From JASHPR01 sp963729365 (GTDB lineage Bacteria; Actinomycetota; Actinomycetes; Streptosporangiales; Streptosporangiaceae), in contig CAVSNQ010000013.1 of the NCBI GenBank assembly GCA_963729365.1, forward strand, positions 434,001-498,000: a stretch of DNA of 64,000 bases, given 5' to 3'. The position numbers were made by a program, and so were the translations under genes. Under the pieces are notes generated by a model. That model made no database searches and had not been told where the DNA came from. It was given only the letters and a program-made list of their open reading frames with translations. Positions 43,627 through 56,922 of the stretch are shown here, piece after piece (within the stretch, counting starts at the first letter, position 1; each line of letters opens with the position of its first letter).

Positions 43627-44115
43627 TCATGGAGTTCTCCGCGTGAGCGAATGCTTGGTGAGCCGGATGTCCTCTTCCTGGTATCCGAGCACGCCGTAGA
43701 GACTGCGGGCGGGGAAATTGGCCGCACCGGTCTCCAGTGTGATGCACGGCAGGCGGCGGCCGACCGCCCAGTTCTCCGCGGCGGCCATCAGCCGGGTGCC
43801 TATCCCGCGCCGTTCCATCCCGGCCTGCACGGCTAGCCACCCGACATAGGCCTCACGCTGGCCGCTGAAGTCGATGCGCTCGCTGACCGTCACCAGCCCG
43901 ACGATGTCGTGGCCGGCCGTGGCGACGTACACCGCGTGGCCGGGTGCCCGGTAAGCGTCGATTGAGTTCCGGACCGCGGCCTGAACGGCGCGCAGCGTAT
44001 CGGCCGGGTTCCGCCAGGAGGCGGTCCCTTCGATGAGCCTGGGCGCCAGGAGCATCACCCGGTCACGGTCACCAGGGCGGTACGAGCGGACGCGGATCTC
44101 TAACCGGCGTGCCAT
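43627..44115 (-). CDS. GNAT family N-acetyltransferase
   Basis: 162-residue acetyltransferase. Core motifs: HAVYVATAGHDIVGLVTV, EAYVGWLAVQAGMERRGIGTRLM with the acetyl-CoA loop ERRGIG, and CITLETGAANFPARSLYGVLGY. No ribosome binding site precedes ATG 44115. It is followed closely by the MscS channel gene. Acceptor unknown. Confidence 0.87.
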   Translation of the reverse strand: MARRLEIRVRSYRPGDRDRVMLLAPRLIEGTASWRNPADTLRAVQAAVRNSIDAYRAPGHAVYVATAGHDIVGLVTVSERIDFSGQREAYVGWLAVQAGMERRGIGTRLMAAAENWAVGRRLPCITLETGAANFPARSLYGVLGYQEEDIRLTKHSLTRRTP

Positions 44116-44191
44116 GCGGCGAGTCTGGCACGAAAATCTATCGGGATAAATCACCTCTTGCGCATGAGCCGGTCCGGTTCCGCAGGCCCTG

Positions 44192-44295
44192 CTAGAGCGC
44201 GGACCGCTCCAGTTCGGCGAGTGTCTCCGCGTCGAGGACCAGGTCGGCGGCGGCCAGGTTCTCCTCGAGGTGGACCGGCGACGAGGTCCCGGGTT
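44192..44295 (-). pseudogene. Aldo/keto reductase, C-terminal remnant
   Basis: About 33 codons remain: PGTSSPVHLEENLAAADLVLDAETLAELE, the unmistakable C-terminal helix region of aldo/keto reductases (usual form: IPGT..HLxENxxA). Everything before the PGT motif is gone. It is oriented away from a MarR remnant on the other strand, so the original layout was a divergent enzyme-regulator pair whose centre has been deleted. Confidence 0.7.
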
Positions 44296-44324
44296 GTAGG
44301 CGTTCTGAACGCAGGCCACCTCGC

Positions 44325-44474
44325 CGGCGGCTCCTCGGCGAGGCGCTCGCGGGCTGGAGCGAGCGCGACCAGGCCGAGTTCGCCCGGCTCACGCGCCGCT
44401 TCGCGGAGAGCATGTTCAGGCTGGTCGACGCGCACGACCCGGCGCGGCCAGCGGCCGAAGGCACCGACGCGTGA
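44325..44474 (+). pseudogene. MarR-type regulator, C-terminal remnant
   Basis: About 48 codons ending at the TGA at 44472-44474: LLGEALAGWSERDQAEFARL, then TRRFAESMFRLV, resembling the final dimerisation helices of MarR regulators. No helix-turn-helix part remains. It faces away from the aldo/keto reductase fragment with about 30 bp between them. Confidence 0.5.
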
Positions 44475-44543
44475 ATCTGGCCTGGACCGATCCGCTGGCC
44501 ACGCTGTCCCGACCGCGCAGCAAGCCGGCCGGAAGCAGGTTCG

Positions 44544-45152
44544 TCACGAACTCGGCCCCGGGTCCTGATGGCCGTCCGCGCCAGCGGCGATCAGCTCGTC
44601 GAGGTTGAGCTGCTGCAGCAGTGGCGCCGATGCCGCCCGTAGCTGACCGACCGCGGCGTCGAGCCGGGGGCCCGATCCGGCGGGCGCGCCCGAAGCCTTG
44701 GCCAGCGCCATCAGCATGCTTGTCATCTCGCCGCCCAGGCGCTGAGCCTGTTCCAGGAAGTTCCGCGAGACCCTGGCCTCGATCAGTACCGGCGCGCCGA
44801 CCATCAGCATGATCAGGTAGGTCCGTACCTCGTCGGACGCGGCGCCGCGGTCGCCCGACCCGTCCAGCGCGGCCGACACCGCACCGGACGAGCGCGCCGC
44901 CTGGCCCATCATGATGGCGGCCTGGGCCCCGACGGCCCGGGCCCGGGCACGGATCTGGCGCCTTCTGACCACCTGGTCCGCGACCAGGACCGTGACCAGC
45001 AGCACGAGCAGCCCGGCCACCGTGTCGGTGGTCAGCGCGTGGCCCACCCACCAGTGCCGGAGCGCGGCGTCAGTGAGGTCGCCGATCACCAGGGCCACGA
45101 CGACCAGCGTGACGAAGACCGCCGCGAACCAGTCTTGCCACCGTGTCTGCAC
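44544..45152 (-). CDS. Membrane protein of unknown function
   Basis: 202 residues. Two hydrophobic segments near the N-terminus (WFAAVFVTLVVVALVIGDL and VAGLLVLLVTVLVADQVV) are followed by a basic patch (RRRQIRARARAVG) and a long, probably helical, cytoplasmic part (AIMMGQAARSSGAVSAAL, LIMLMVGAPVLIEARVSRNFLEQAQRLGGEM). ATG 45152. I do not recognise the family. Codon bias is normal, so it is probably a real gene. Confidence 0.7.
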   Translation of the reverse strand: MQTRWQDWFAAVFVTLVVVALVIGDLTDAALRHWWVGHALTTDTVAGLLVLLVTVLVADQVVRRRQIRARARAVGAQAAIMMGQAARSSGAVSAALDGSGDRGAASDEVRTYLIMLMVGAPVLIEARVSRNFLEQAQRLGGEMTSMLMALAKASGAPAGSGPRLDAAVGQLRAASAPLLQQLNLDELIAAGADGHQDPGPSS

Positions 45153-45313
45153 CAGACGACCCTTTCAGAAACCGCCCGCTGGCGGCGAGGGCTCGGCGCG
45201 GGGCCAACGGGTGATCATTGCCGGACGTGTTTGGGCAAGTCCTGATTCCCGCGCCGAAAGGCAAGCTACTCTTTGTAATTGTCTGATTACGTTCGGGATC
45301 CGGGAGTGTGCCT

Positions 45314-47083
45314 GTGAGCCTCGTCGCGCCAACGGTGGAGTCAACTCAGGTCGCTGAGCGGCGACACGACGGGGCCCGAACGCTAGCCCCGTGGCTGATC
45401 TTGTGCTGCTACTTACTCGGCGCGGTGCTGGTGACCTGGCGGCTGTGGGCCGATCCCGGGGCGCGGGCGCAGGTCGGCGATGCGCAGGACGTCAACCTGT
45501 TCGCCTGGTTCATGCGCTATGAGGCGACGGCGGTCGCCCACGGCAGTCTCCCGTCACTGACCACGGCGGCGCTGAACGCGCCGCGGGGAATCAGCCTGAT
45601 GTGGAATACGTCGCTGCTGCTGCCGGGGGTGCTGCTGGCCCCGGTCACCCTGCTGGCTGGCCCGCAGGCCACGTTGACCGTGGTGCTCACGCTGGGGTTC
45701 GCGGGGTCCGCGGCCAGCCTGTTCCTGGTCTTGCGCCGGTGGGGAGCCAGCATCACGGCGGCCGCGCTCGGCGGCGCCGTCTACGGGTTCTCCCCCGCGT
45801 TGCTGAACTCCGGCATCGGTCACTACCACCTGCAGTTCGCGGTGCTGCCGCCGCTGATCATCGACGCGCTGCTGAGGATCGTCATCGGCCGCGGCAACGC
45901 CGTACGGACCGGCGCCTGGCTCGGCCTGCTGGCCGCCGCGCAACTGTTCACCGCGGAAGAGTTACTGACCGATACCGTTATGGCCGGCCTGGTGCTGATC
46001 GTCGTGGCCGCGGCCAGCCGGCCGCGCGCAGTGGCCGGGCGAGTCAGGGATACCGCGGCCGGCCTGGCGACGGGGGCCGCGGTCATGCTGCTGATCTGCG
46101 GGCGCGCCGTGTGGACGCAGTTTGGCGGCTCGCTCGCCGAGCACTACGTTCCGAGGCTCACTCACTACACCAGCTTTCTCTCCGCTCATCCCGGCGTCTT
46201 CGTGACGCCCCCCGGGGACCTGCTCTTTCACACCTCGGCCAGCGCGGCCAGCGCGGCCAGTTACCCGTCGCATCTCTCGGAGTACCTGGCCTACCTGGGC
46301 TGGCCCCTGCTCGCGGTGCTCGTGGCCGCCGCGATCTGCTACCGGCGGCATCCGCGGATCCGGATCATGGCCGTGACCTTTGCGGTGCTGGAACTGCTCA
46401 GCCTGGGCGGCAGCTATCGCTATGCTGGCCCGTTCCTGCCGTGGCACTGGCTGCAGGGCCTGCCGGTCTTCAGCCAGCTGATCCCGGACCGGCTCGCCAT
46501 CCTCGCGGACGGCGCGGCCGCCGCCGTGCTGGCTTTCGCCCTCGACCGGGCGCGCTCGGGGGCGGCCCCGGGCCCGAACTGGCGCCGGGAACACCTGGCC
46601 ACGGCGATCGCGGTCCTGGCCGTGCTGCCCCTCACCCCCCTGCCCTTCCGGGTGGCACCGCTCACCCCGGTCCCGGCCGGCTGGCAGGCGGCCTTCACCA
46701 GGCTGCGGCTGGCGCCGGGCGCGCGCGTCCTCGTCGTCCCGATCCCCGACAGCCACTTCACCCAGGCGATGCGCTGGCAGGCGGATACCGGCGTTCCTGG
46801 CTCGCTGATCGGCGGGTTCTTCCTCGGGCCCGGCCGGTCCGGGGACACCAAGGTCAGCCCGGGCCCGGCCACGGCCGACGCCCTGTACCTCGATCCGCTC
46901 TGGGCCGGACGAGCCCCTGCGGTCAGCCGATCCCGGGCGCAGATCCAGGCTGACCTGCGGTACTGGCATCCGGCGGCCGTCGTCGAGGTCCTCAGGCGGC
47001 GCTCGCGCCTCGGGCCGACCCTGACCGGGCTCTTCGGCCGTCCCGCCTTCCGGATCGGCCGGGTCGTCGTGTGGCGGCTGTAG
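45314..47083 (+). CDS. Large polytopic membrane protein, GT-C-like
   Basis: 589 residues with about ten hydrophobic segments followed by a ~150-residue C-terminal extracytoplasmic domain (PAGWQAAFTRLRLAPGARVLVVPIP...). An acidic motif early in the first loop (GDAQDVNLFAWFMRY) is in the position of the catalytic Asp of GT-C lipid-linked glycosyltransferases, and such proteins are common in actinobacteria. GTG 45314 has GGGAG 7 nt upstream; GTG 45308 is too close to it. Donor and acceptor are unknown; cell-wall glycan modification is inferred. Confidence 0.7.
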   Translation: MSLVAPTVESTQVAERRHDGARTLAPWLILCCYLLGAVLVTWRLWADPGARAQVGDAQDVNLFAWFMRYEATAVAHGSLPSLTTAALNAPRGISLMWNTSLLLPGVLLAPVTLLAGPQATLTVVLTLGFAGSAASLFLVLRRWGASITAAALGGAVYGFSPALLNSGIGHYHLQFAVLPPLIIDALLRIVIGRGNAVRTGAWLGLLAAAQLFTAEELLTDTVMAGLVLIVVAAASRPRAVAGRVRDTAAGLATGAAVMLLICGRAVWTQFGGSLAEHYVPRLTHYTSFLSAHPGVFVTPPGDLLFHTSASAASAASYPSHLSEYLAYLGWPLLAVLVAAAICYRRHPRIRIMAVTFAVLELLSLGGSYRYAGPFLPWHWLQGLPVFSQLIPDRLAILADGAAAAVLAFALDRARSGAAPGPNWRREHLATAIAVLAVLPLTPLPFRVAPLTPVPAGWQAAFTRLRLAPGARVLVVPIPDSHFTQAMRWQADTGVPGSLIGGFFLGPGRSGDTKVSPGPATADALYLDPLWAGRAPAVSRSRAQIQADLRYWHPAAVVEVLRRRSRLGPTLTGLFGRPAFRIGRVVVWRL

Positions 47084-47269
47084 CGGTGCCCGCCGCGCAC
47101 CATGACCGCGGACGGGATACCGGTCAGCGTCGACGGCTGAACCACAAACCGGTCCCCTCCCCTCGGCGCCGCCCGCTTCCTGGCATTATGCGGGCGATGT
47201 GCCGCTTCCGGCGGTATTGACTTTCTGGAAATGACCGGCTGCGTATGACGGGGGCACCAATTTCAGTTA

Positions 47270-48250
47270 ATGCCTGCGCCGACTTTCACGGACTGGTTAA
47301 ATCGCATCGTGCTAGCTTCGCGGCTTAGTTCGCGCAATTGGCGATGCAACCGGTCCGTGACCCTCGCCCTCGGCGCCGTCACCGTGCTCGCGGCGGCGGC
47401 CGTTCTCGCCTCGTCCCCGGCTCAGGCGCTGGCGGCCCCGGTCGGCGGGCCGCAGGCGATGGCCCAGGCCCTGTACGGCGCACCGCCGCCGCTGAGCCTG
47501 AGGGGCGCGGACCTGGTGGACGCGAGCACCGGCGCCCGGCTGTGGAGCGAGGACCTCAACGTCCCGCGGCCGATGGGCAGCATCACCAAGGTCATGACCG
47601 CCCTGGTCGTACTCAAGGCCGGTGACCTGGGCCGGGAGATCAGGATCACCGAGGGCGCGGTCCGGTATGTTCAGAAGGACGGCGCGAGCAGCGCCGGCCT
47701 GATCGCCGGGGACGTGCTGACCGCGCGGCAGCTGCTTGAGGCGATGCTGCTCCCGTCCGGCTGCGACGCCGCCTACATGCTCGCCACCGTCTACGGCCCC
47801 GGCCGGACCACGTTCGTGCAGAAGATGAACGCGATGGCCAAGGCGATGGGCCTGACGGAGACTCATTTCTCCTGGTTCGACGGCATGCCTTATCCCACCG
47901 AGCACTCCACCTACTCCTCGCCGGCTGACCTCATCCGGATCGGCGAGCGCGCCATGCGCAATTCGGTCTTCCGTAGCATCGTGGCGCAGCGCAGTTATTA
48001 CCTGCCCGCAACGCCATTGCACCACAGTTACCTGTGGGATACGACTGACAAGCTGATCGGGTCTTACTCCGGCGCCATCGGGATCAAGACCGGCGACACC
48101 AAGGCCGCGGGTAACTGCCTGCTGTTCGAGGCCCGCCGCGACGGGCGCACCCTGATCGGCGTCGTCCTGCACGCCAACCCCGGCAGCAACCCCAACTCGG
48201 CCTTCCCGCCCGCCAGGCAGCTACTGAACTGGGGCTTCCGCCAGACCTGA
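47270..48250 (+). CDS. D-alanyl-D-alanine carboxypeptidase (S11 family)
   Basis: Penicillin-binding-protein-type enzyme that trims the terminal D-Ala of peptidoglycan stem peptides outside the membrane. 326 residues with an N-terminal signal/anchor (SVTLALGAVTVLAAAAVLASSPAQALA). Motif 1 is SITK, motif 2 is SGC where the classical form is SGN/SxN, and motif 3 is KTG in GIKTGDT. The Asn-to-Cys change in motif 2 is seen in sequence; I believe it recurs in actinobacterial homologues. A TTGACT at 47217-47222 may be the -35 of its promoter, though a matching -10 is unclear. Confidence 0.9.
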   Translation: MPAPTFTDWLNRIVLASRLSSRNWRCNRSVTLALGAVTVLAAAAVLASSPAQALAAPVGGPQAMAQALYGAPPPLSLRGADLVDASTGARLWSEDLNVPRPMGSITKVMTALVVLKAGDLGREIRITEGAVRYVQKDGASSAGLIAGDVLTARQLLEAMLLPSGCDAAYMLATVYGPGRTTFVQKMNAMAKAMGLTETHFSWFDGMPYPTEHSTYSSPADLIRIGERAMRNSVFRSIVAQRSYYLPATPLHHSYLWDTTDKLIGSYSGAIGIKTGDTKAAGNCLLFEARRDGRTLIGVVLHANPGSNPNSAFPPARQLLNWGFRQT

Positions 48251-48352
48251 TAAGAGCTGGCGGGTCGGCCAGTGCGGCAGACTCGCGCCCGGCGTCGCCG
48301 GCGGCTCCGGCCACGGGACCGCATTGTCGGTGGCCTGGGTTACTGTGACCTG

Positions 48353-52594
<4,242 letters not shown>

Positions 52595-52684
52595 CCGGCC
52601 CGGCAGCCGATTGCCCATGGCCCGCGGGCACAACTGGGAACGGGCAGACAGCAGTGGCGGCGGGACGACCTTCCAGGCAGCGAG

Positions 52685-53230
52685 TCATGAGTCCGAGTCG
52701 GAGCCAAGGTCCTCCGGGCCCAATGGAAAGACCTCACCAGTCCCCGGAGCGTAGAGATACGAACCAGCGCTCATGAAGGAGTCGGTATCGAGACCTTCGA
52801 GGGCGGCCACGCCGTTACCTCGCAGAACGTTTGAAGGGATCGGGATGGCCTTGGTCCAGGGAAGCTCTCGGAGCAACTCAATCAGCACGGGAAGCTCCTC
52901 GCCGGGCAGCCACTTGGAGAGCTGAATCCCGGCATTGCCGCAGCCGCGGTCGCCACACGAGCACAATGGAACTTTCGCCAGCCGGATGCCGCCATCCCCC
53001 ATGTCGACCACAGCGACGCCCTCGATCTCCTCAGGCTCACCAGCCCACGCTTCCACGTCAAGTTCCTGGCCCTGATCACTCCAGGTCACGAGCAACTTGA
53101 GGCCACGCCGGACTCCGATGACCGCGCGCCAGTCATTGCCCTGAAGCATCTCAATGCGCTCGGCACGCAGGCTCCAGCCCTCACCAACGAGCTGCCGCTG
53201 GCCCGGTACTGCGGTCACCGCATCGGCCAC
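52685..53230 (-). CDS. Hypothetical protein with a CxCxxxxC motif
   Basis: 181 residues, no signal peptide or membrane segment. The first half is predicted beta-rich (SLRAERIEMLQGNDWRAVIGVRRGLKLLVTW). Near the middle LCSCGDRGCGNAG has three or four closely spaced cysteines that could bind a metal. The C-terminus is acidic (EDLGSDSDS). The G+C and codon use look lower than in the neighbouring lhr gene, suggesting acquisition. I do not recognise the family. Confidence 0.7.
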   Translation of the reverse strand: MADAVTAVPGQRQLVGEGWSLRAERIEMLQGNDWRAVIGVRRGLKLLVTWSDQGQELDVEAWAGEPEEIEGVAVVDMGDGGIRLAKVPLCSCGDRGCGNAGIQLSKWLPGEELPVLIELLRELPWTKAIPIPSNVLRGNGVAALEGLDTDSFMSAGSYLYAPGTGEVFPLGPEDLGSDSDS

Positions 53231-53433
53231 GGAACCATCGTAGGGAACGGCATGTGAAACCGTGCCGCCGCATGCCGGGTCAGGCAGAGAACCACCAGCC
53301 CTGCCGGGGCTCCTAGTAACCGGGTCCTCGCGCAGCTCGGCGACTTTCCGGCGAAGGCGGCTCCTAATTCGTCGGGCTCGGTATCGCCAGCGCTTACCGC
53401 GTGGATGTCCAAGCAGACGCTAGCGTGCTCATT

Positions 53434-53988
53434 ATGACGGACAGCAGCGAAGAGATCCTTCGGGAGCCGCCGGTCGCCGGTAACGAGACCGATACCCTGC
53501 TGGGCTCCCTGGAACGACAGCGCGCGATCTTCGCATGGAAATGCGGCGGGCTGGACGCGGCCGGCCTGTCGGCGACGGTCGGCGCCTCGTCGGTGACCCT
53601 GGGCGGGCTGCTCAAGCACCTGGCCCTGGTCGAGGACGAGTACTTCGGGCGCCGGCTGCACGGCCGGGAGTTCGGGCCTGTCTGGGACACGGCGGACTGG
53701 GACGCCGATCCCGACTGGGAGTGGCACTCGGCCGCCGACGACAGCCCCGAGCAGCTCTACGCGCTCTGGGAGGGCGCCGTGGCCCGGTCCCGCTCGGCCG
53801 TCACCGAGGCGCTGGCCGGCGGCGCCGGCATGTCCCAGCTGGGCCGGTTCACCTGGCCCGACGGCAGGTCGCCCAGCCTGCGGCGGATCCTGATCGACCT
53901 GATCGAGGAGTACGCACGGCACGTCGGCCACGCCGACCTGATCCGGGAGTCGGTTGACGGGGTCGTCGGGGAAGATCCGCCTGGCTGA
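53434..53988 (+). CDS. DinB family protein (DUF664-like)
   Basis: 184-residue four-helix-bundle protein of the DinB/YfiT superfamily, many of which are bacillithiol/mycothiol-dependent transferases. Seen: an N-terminal helix LLGSLERQRAIFAWKCGGLD, the metal-ligand region LGGLLKHLALVEDEYFGRRL (His in KHL), and the C-terminal LIDLIEEYARHVGHADLIRE with two His in the expected metal positions. A TAGCGT hexamer at 53421-53426 ends 7 nt before the ATG and there is no Shine-Dalgarno, so it is likely leaderless. Confidence 0.88.
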   Translation: MTDSSEEILREPPVAGNETDTLLGSLERQRAIFAWKCGGLDAAGLSATVGASSVTLGGLLKHLALVEDEYFGRRLHGREFGPVWDTADWDADPDWEWHSAADDSPEQLYALWEGAVARSRSAVTEALAGGAGMSQLGRFTWPDGRSPSLRRILIDLIEEYARHVGHADLIRESVDGVVGEDPPG

Positions 53989-54037
53989 CGCCGACGCCAC
54001 CAGCGACCCCCGGCGGGCATGTCGCCCGGGGGCCGAT

Positions 54038-54742
54038 TCAGGAGGCGTGCTGCCAGTAGACGACCGTGGCGTCGTCCCTGGCCTTGTGGCGGGGCCAGCG
54101 CTCGCAGTCAGGATCGGCATCCTCGGCGACGCGGACCTGGCGGATCAGCGCGGCGGGACCGTATTCCCTGATGACGTCGATCATGGCGGGCCAGCTGAGC
54201 TGGTGGTACAGGTCGGTGAGGCGGGTGGCGCCGTCGCTGAGCAGGGCGACGCCCCGCAGCCCCGCGCACGGCAGGGTGCCGGTGGTGGCCGCGCCGGCCG
54301 CGGCGGGATCCGCGGCGGCGGCCCGGTGCCGGTCGGTGATCACCTGTGGCGGCCGGCCGTCACCGAAGTCGGCGGCGACGCTGGAGTCGGACAGCGCCAG
54401 GTAGCTGAGGCCCTCGGGCTCGGCGCGGACCGCGGTGACCGTGGCCGCCGGGGTGGCCCGCAGCGACAGGTCGCAGGTGCCGGCGTGCCGGTCCCGTACC
54501 TGCCCGATCGCGGCCTCCAGCGCGCTGGAAAGCGGGATCCTGGGCTCGGCGGTGATCGCGGCCAGCAGGTCGGTGCCGAGGGTGCGGGCGTACCAGGCGA
54601 CGCCGTGCACGCATCCGGTCTCCGTACCGACAGGAGTGGTGGTGCAGCCGTCCAGGAGCACGGCGGCCCCGGGAGCCACGCACGCGTAGTCCTCGTTCGG
54701 CCAGCCGAGCGTTCCCGGGTCGCTGGCCATCCGGATCAGCAC
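54038..54742 (-). CDS. PP2C-like phosphatase-fold protein
   Basis: 234 residues resembling a minimal PP2C phosphatase: an opening WPNEDYACV, the metal-ligand motif VLLDG, YLALSDSSV, and GVALLSDGATR near residue 170, then ARDDATVVYW, matching the DDxT end motif. Key acidic residues are therefore present. GTG 54742 overlaps the upstream cupin stop by 7 nt, implying translational coupling. Substrate unknown. Confidence 0.75.
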   Translation of the reverse strand: MLIRMASDPGTLGWPNEDYACVAPGAAVLLDGCTTTPVGTETGCVHGVAWYARTLGTDLLAAITAEPRIPLSSALEAAIGQVRDRHAGTCDLSLRATPAATVTAVRAEPEGLSYLALSDSSVAADFGDGRPPQVITDRHRAAAADPAAAGAATTGTLPCAGLRGVALLSDGATRLTDLYHQLSWPAMIDVIREYGPAALIRQVRVAEDADPDCERWPRHKARDDATVVYWQHAS

Positions 54743-55155
54743 GGCACAGTTCCATGTCCCGCGGGCCAGGCGCCGCTCACCTCGCGGGCTTCATCCTCGC
54801 CGGGCCACGGGGGCATGGTCACCGCCACGGCGGCGAGCGGCCCGTCGCCGAGGGAACGGAACTGGAAGCGCGTCCCCGCCGGGATGGACAGGCAGGTTCC
54901 CGGCTCCAGCGGCACGGTCTCCTCCCGGCCCGCCTGGCTGCGCCACATCTCGCCGCGCCCGCGCAGCACGTACCAGATCTCGTCCACGCTGCGGTGCACC
55001 ACGGCCCGGGAGGTCTGGCCGCTGGCGAGCTCGAAATGCGCCATCGAGCCCCCGGCCAGCCGCAGCAGGATCCGGACGTCGGAGCCGTCCGGCGCGACCA
55101 CGTCGCGGGCGGCCGGCAGCCGCATGGTGTCAAATGGCTGGTCCACGCCGATCAA
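54736..55155 (-). CDS. Cupin domain protein
   Basis: 139-residue single-domain cupin. The two conserved motifs are recognisable (VVHRSVDEIWYVLRGRGEMW and LEPGTCLSIPAGTRFQFRSL), but motif 1 has only part of the His/Glu metal-binding set. The start is unclear: TTG 55155 or ATG 55125, neither with a strong ribosome binding site. It is coupled to the phosphatase-like gene. A small-molecule binding or isomerase role is possible. Confidence 0.8.
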   Translation of the reverse strand: MIGVDQPFDTMRLPAARDVVAPDGSDVRILLRLAGGSMAHFELASGQTSRAVVHRSVDEIWYVLRGRGEMWRSQAGREETVPLEPGTCLSIPAGTRFQFRSLGDGPLAAVAVTMPPWPGEDEAREVSGAWPAGHGTVPC

Positions 55156-55290
55156 TGTAGCCAGCCACCGCCGGTCCGGCCGCGACCGGAAGTTCTTTCC
55201 GCCGCCGTGTCGATCCCGGCGTGGCCCGTTCGTGTGGAAGGTAAAGAGCCCGGCAAGATGCTAAGGGCCGACCCGGAGAGGGAGAAACCG

Positions 55291-55650
55291 ATGAAGCAAT
55301 ACCTGCTCAGTGTGTGCCTGACCGACGACGGCACCCCGCCACCGTCGCCCGAGGAGATGCAGCCGACGTATCAGGCCGTGGCCGCGTTCAACGACCGGCT
55401 GCAGGACAGCGGGACCTGGGTATTCGCCGGCGGGCTGTATCCGCCGAGCACCGCGACCGTGGTCCGGTCCGAGGCCGGTGAGACGCTGATCACTGACGGC
55501 CCGTTCGCCGAGAGCAAGGAGTACATCGGGGGATTCTGGGTGATCAAGGCCGAAGATCTCGATGCCGCGCTGAATTGGGCCGCCGAGGGCTCTGCGGCAT
55601 GCGGGAGCCCGGTCGAGGTGCGCCCGTTCCAAGAGGACAGCGAGGACTGA
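55291..55650 (+). CDS. DGPF/YCII-related protein
   Basis: 119 residues of the YCII-related family with the DGPF motif (TDGPFAESKEYIGGFWVI). GGAGAGGGAG precedes the ATG. It is the first gene of a three-gene operon with an ECF42-type sigma factor 7 nt downstream. DGPF genes are the standard genomic partners and targets of ECF42 sigma factors; their biochemical role is not established. Confidence 0.93.
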   Translation: MKQYLLSVCLTDDGTPPPSPEEMQPTYQAVAAFNDRLQDSGTWVFAGGLYPPSTATVVRSEAGETLITDGPFAESKEYIGGFWVIKAEDLDAALNWAAEGSAACGSPVEVRPFQEDSED

Positions 55651-55656
55651 CGTCGG

Positions 55657-56922
55657 GTGACGGCCGTTGACCAGACCGAGATCGAGCGGGCGTTCCGCGC
55701 CGAGTACGGCCGCGCCGTGGCGGTGCTCACCCGCGTGTTCGGCGACATCGACATCGCCGAGGAGTCGGTCCAGGACGCGTTCACGGTCGCTGTTCAGAAA
55801 TGGCCGTCGGCCGGGATGCCGCCCAGCCCGGCCGGGTGGATCATCACCACGGCCAGGAACCGGGCGATCGACCGGCTCCGTCGCGAAGCGTCCCGCGACG
55901 ACCGGCACGCGCAGGCGCAGCTCTTGTACTCCCCGGACGAGCAACCACCACAGCAGGAGGCAGCCGTGCGCGATGACCGGCTCCGGCTGATCTTCACCTG
56001 CTGCCATCCGGCGCTCGCCCAGGCCGCCCAGGTCGCGCTCACGCTCCGGCTGCTCGGCGGGCTGTCCACCGCCGAGATCGCCCGCGCGTTCCTGGTGCCC
56101 GAGCCGACGATGGCGCAGCGCCTGGTCCGGGCCAAGGGCAAGATCCGCGACGCGAGGATCCCGTACCGGGTGCCCGGCGATGCCGAGCTGCCGGACCGGC
56201 GGCGGGCGGTGCTCGCCGTGATCTACCTCATCTTCAACGAGGGGTACACGGCGAGCTCCGGCGACCGGCTGATCCGCGCCGACCTGTGCGCGGAAGCCAT
56301 CCGGCTGGCCCGGCTGCTGGCCGAGCTGATGCCCGACGAGCCCGAGGTGATGGGCCTGCTCGCGCTGGCGCTGCTGATCCAGTCCCGCAGCGCCGCCCGG
56401 ACCGGCAGCTACGGTGCCCTGGTGCTGCTGGCCGACCAGGACCGCGGGCTGTGGGACCGCGCCCTGATCGCCGAGGGTCAGGCCATCGTGCGGGCCTGCC
56501 TGCGCCGCAACCAGCCGGGGCCGTACCAGATCCAGGCGGCGATCAACGCGGTGCACAGCGACGCGGCTACCGCCGCTGACACCGACTGGCGCCAGATCCT
56601 GCAGCTCTATGACCAGCTCCTCGCGGTCGCGCCCACCCCGGTGGCCGCGCTGAACCGCGCGGTTGCCGTGGCCGAGGTGGACGGGCCCGCGGCGGCCCTG
56701 GCCGAACTCGATGACCTCCATCTCGACGGCTACTACCTGTTCCACGCGATCCGGGCCGACCTGCTTCGCCGGCTTGAACGCGACGCCGACGCGGCGGCCG
56801 CCTACGACGCGGCGATCGCGCTCGCCGCCAACAACACCGAGCGGGCCTTCCTGCGGCACCGCCGGCAGTCACTGGCACCACCAGAGGAGACATCATGCGA
56901 CTCACCGTCACGACCTTCCTGA
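55657..56922 (+). CDS. ECF42-type RNA polymerase sigma factor with C-terminal TPR-like domain
   Basis: 421-residue extracytoplasmic-function sigma factor. Region 2 is in IERAFRAEYGRAVAVLTRVFGDIDIAEESVQDAF and WIITTARNRAIDRLRRE; region 4 in LTLRLLGGLSTAEIARAFLVPEPTMAQRLVRAKGKIRDA. It then has a ~200-residue helical C-terminal extension (DUF6596/TPR-like) ending in a PVAALNRAVAVAEVDGPAAAL block, which is needed for activity in studied ECF42 members. No anti-sigma gene is adjacent, as usual for this group. Its end overlaps the DHFR-like gene by 28 nt. Confidence 0.95.
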   Translation: MTAVDQTEIERAFRAEYGRAVAVLTRVFGDIDIAEESVQDAFTVAVQKWPSAGMPPSPAGWIITTARNRAIDRLRREASRDDRHAQAQLLYSPDEQPPQQEAAVRDDRLRLIFTCCHPALAQAAQVALTLRLLGGLSTAEIARAFLVPEPTMAQRLVRAKGKIRDARIPYRVPGDAELPDRRRAVLAVIYLIFNEGYTASSGDRLIRADLCAEAIRLARLLAELMPDEPEVMGLLALALLIQSRSAARTGSYGALVLLADQDRGLWDRALIAEGQAIVRACLRRNQPGPYQIQAAINAVHSDAATAADTDWRQILQLYDQLLAVAPTPVAALNRAVAVAEVDGPAAALAELDDLHLDGYYLFHAIRADLLRRLERDADAAAAYDAAIALAANNTERAFLRHRRQSLAPPEETSCDSPSRPS

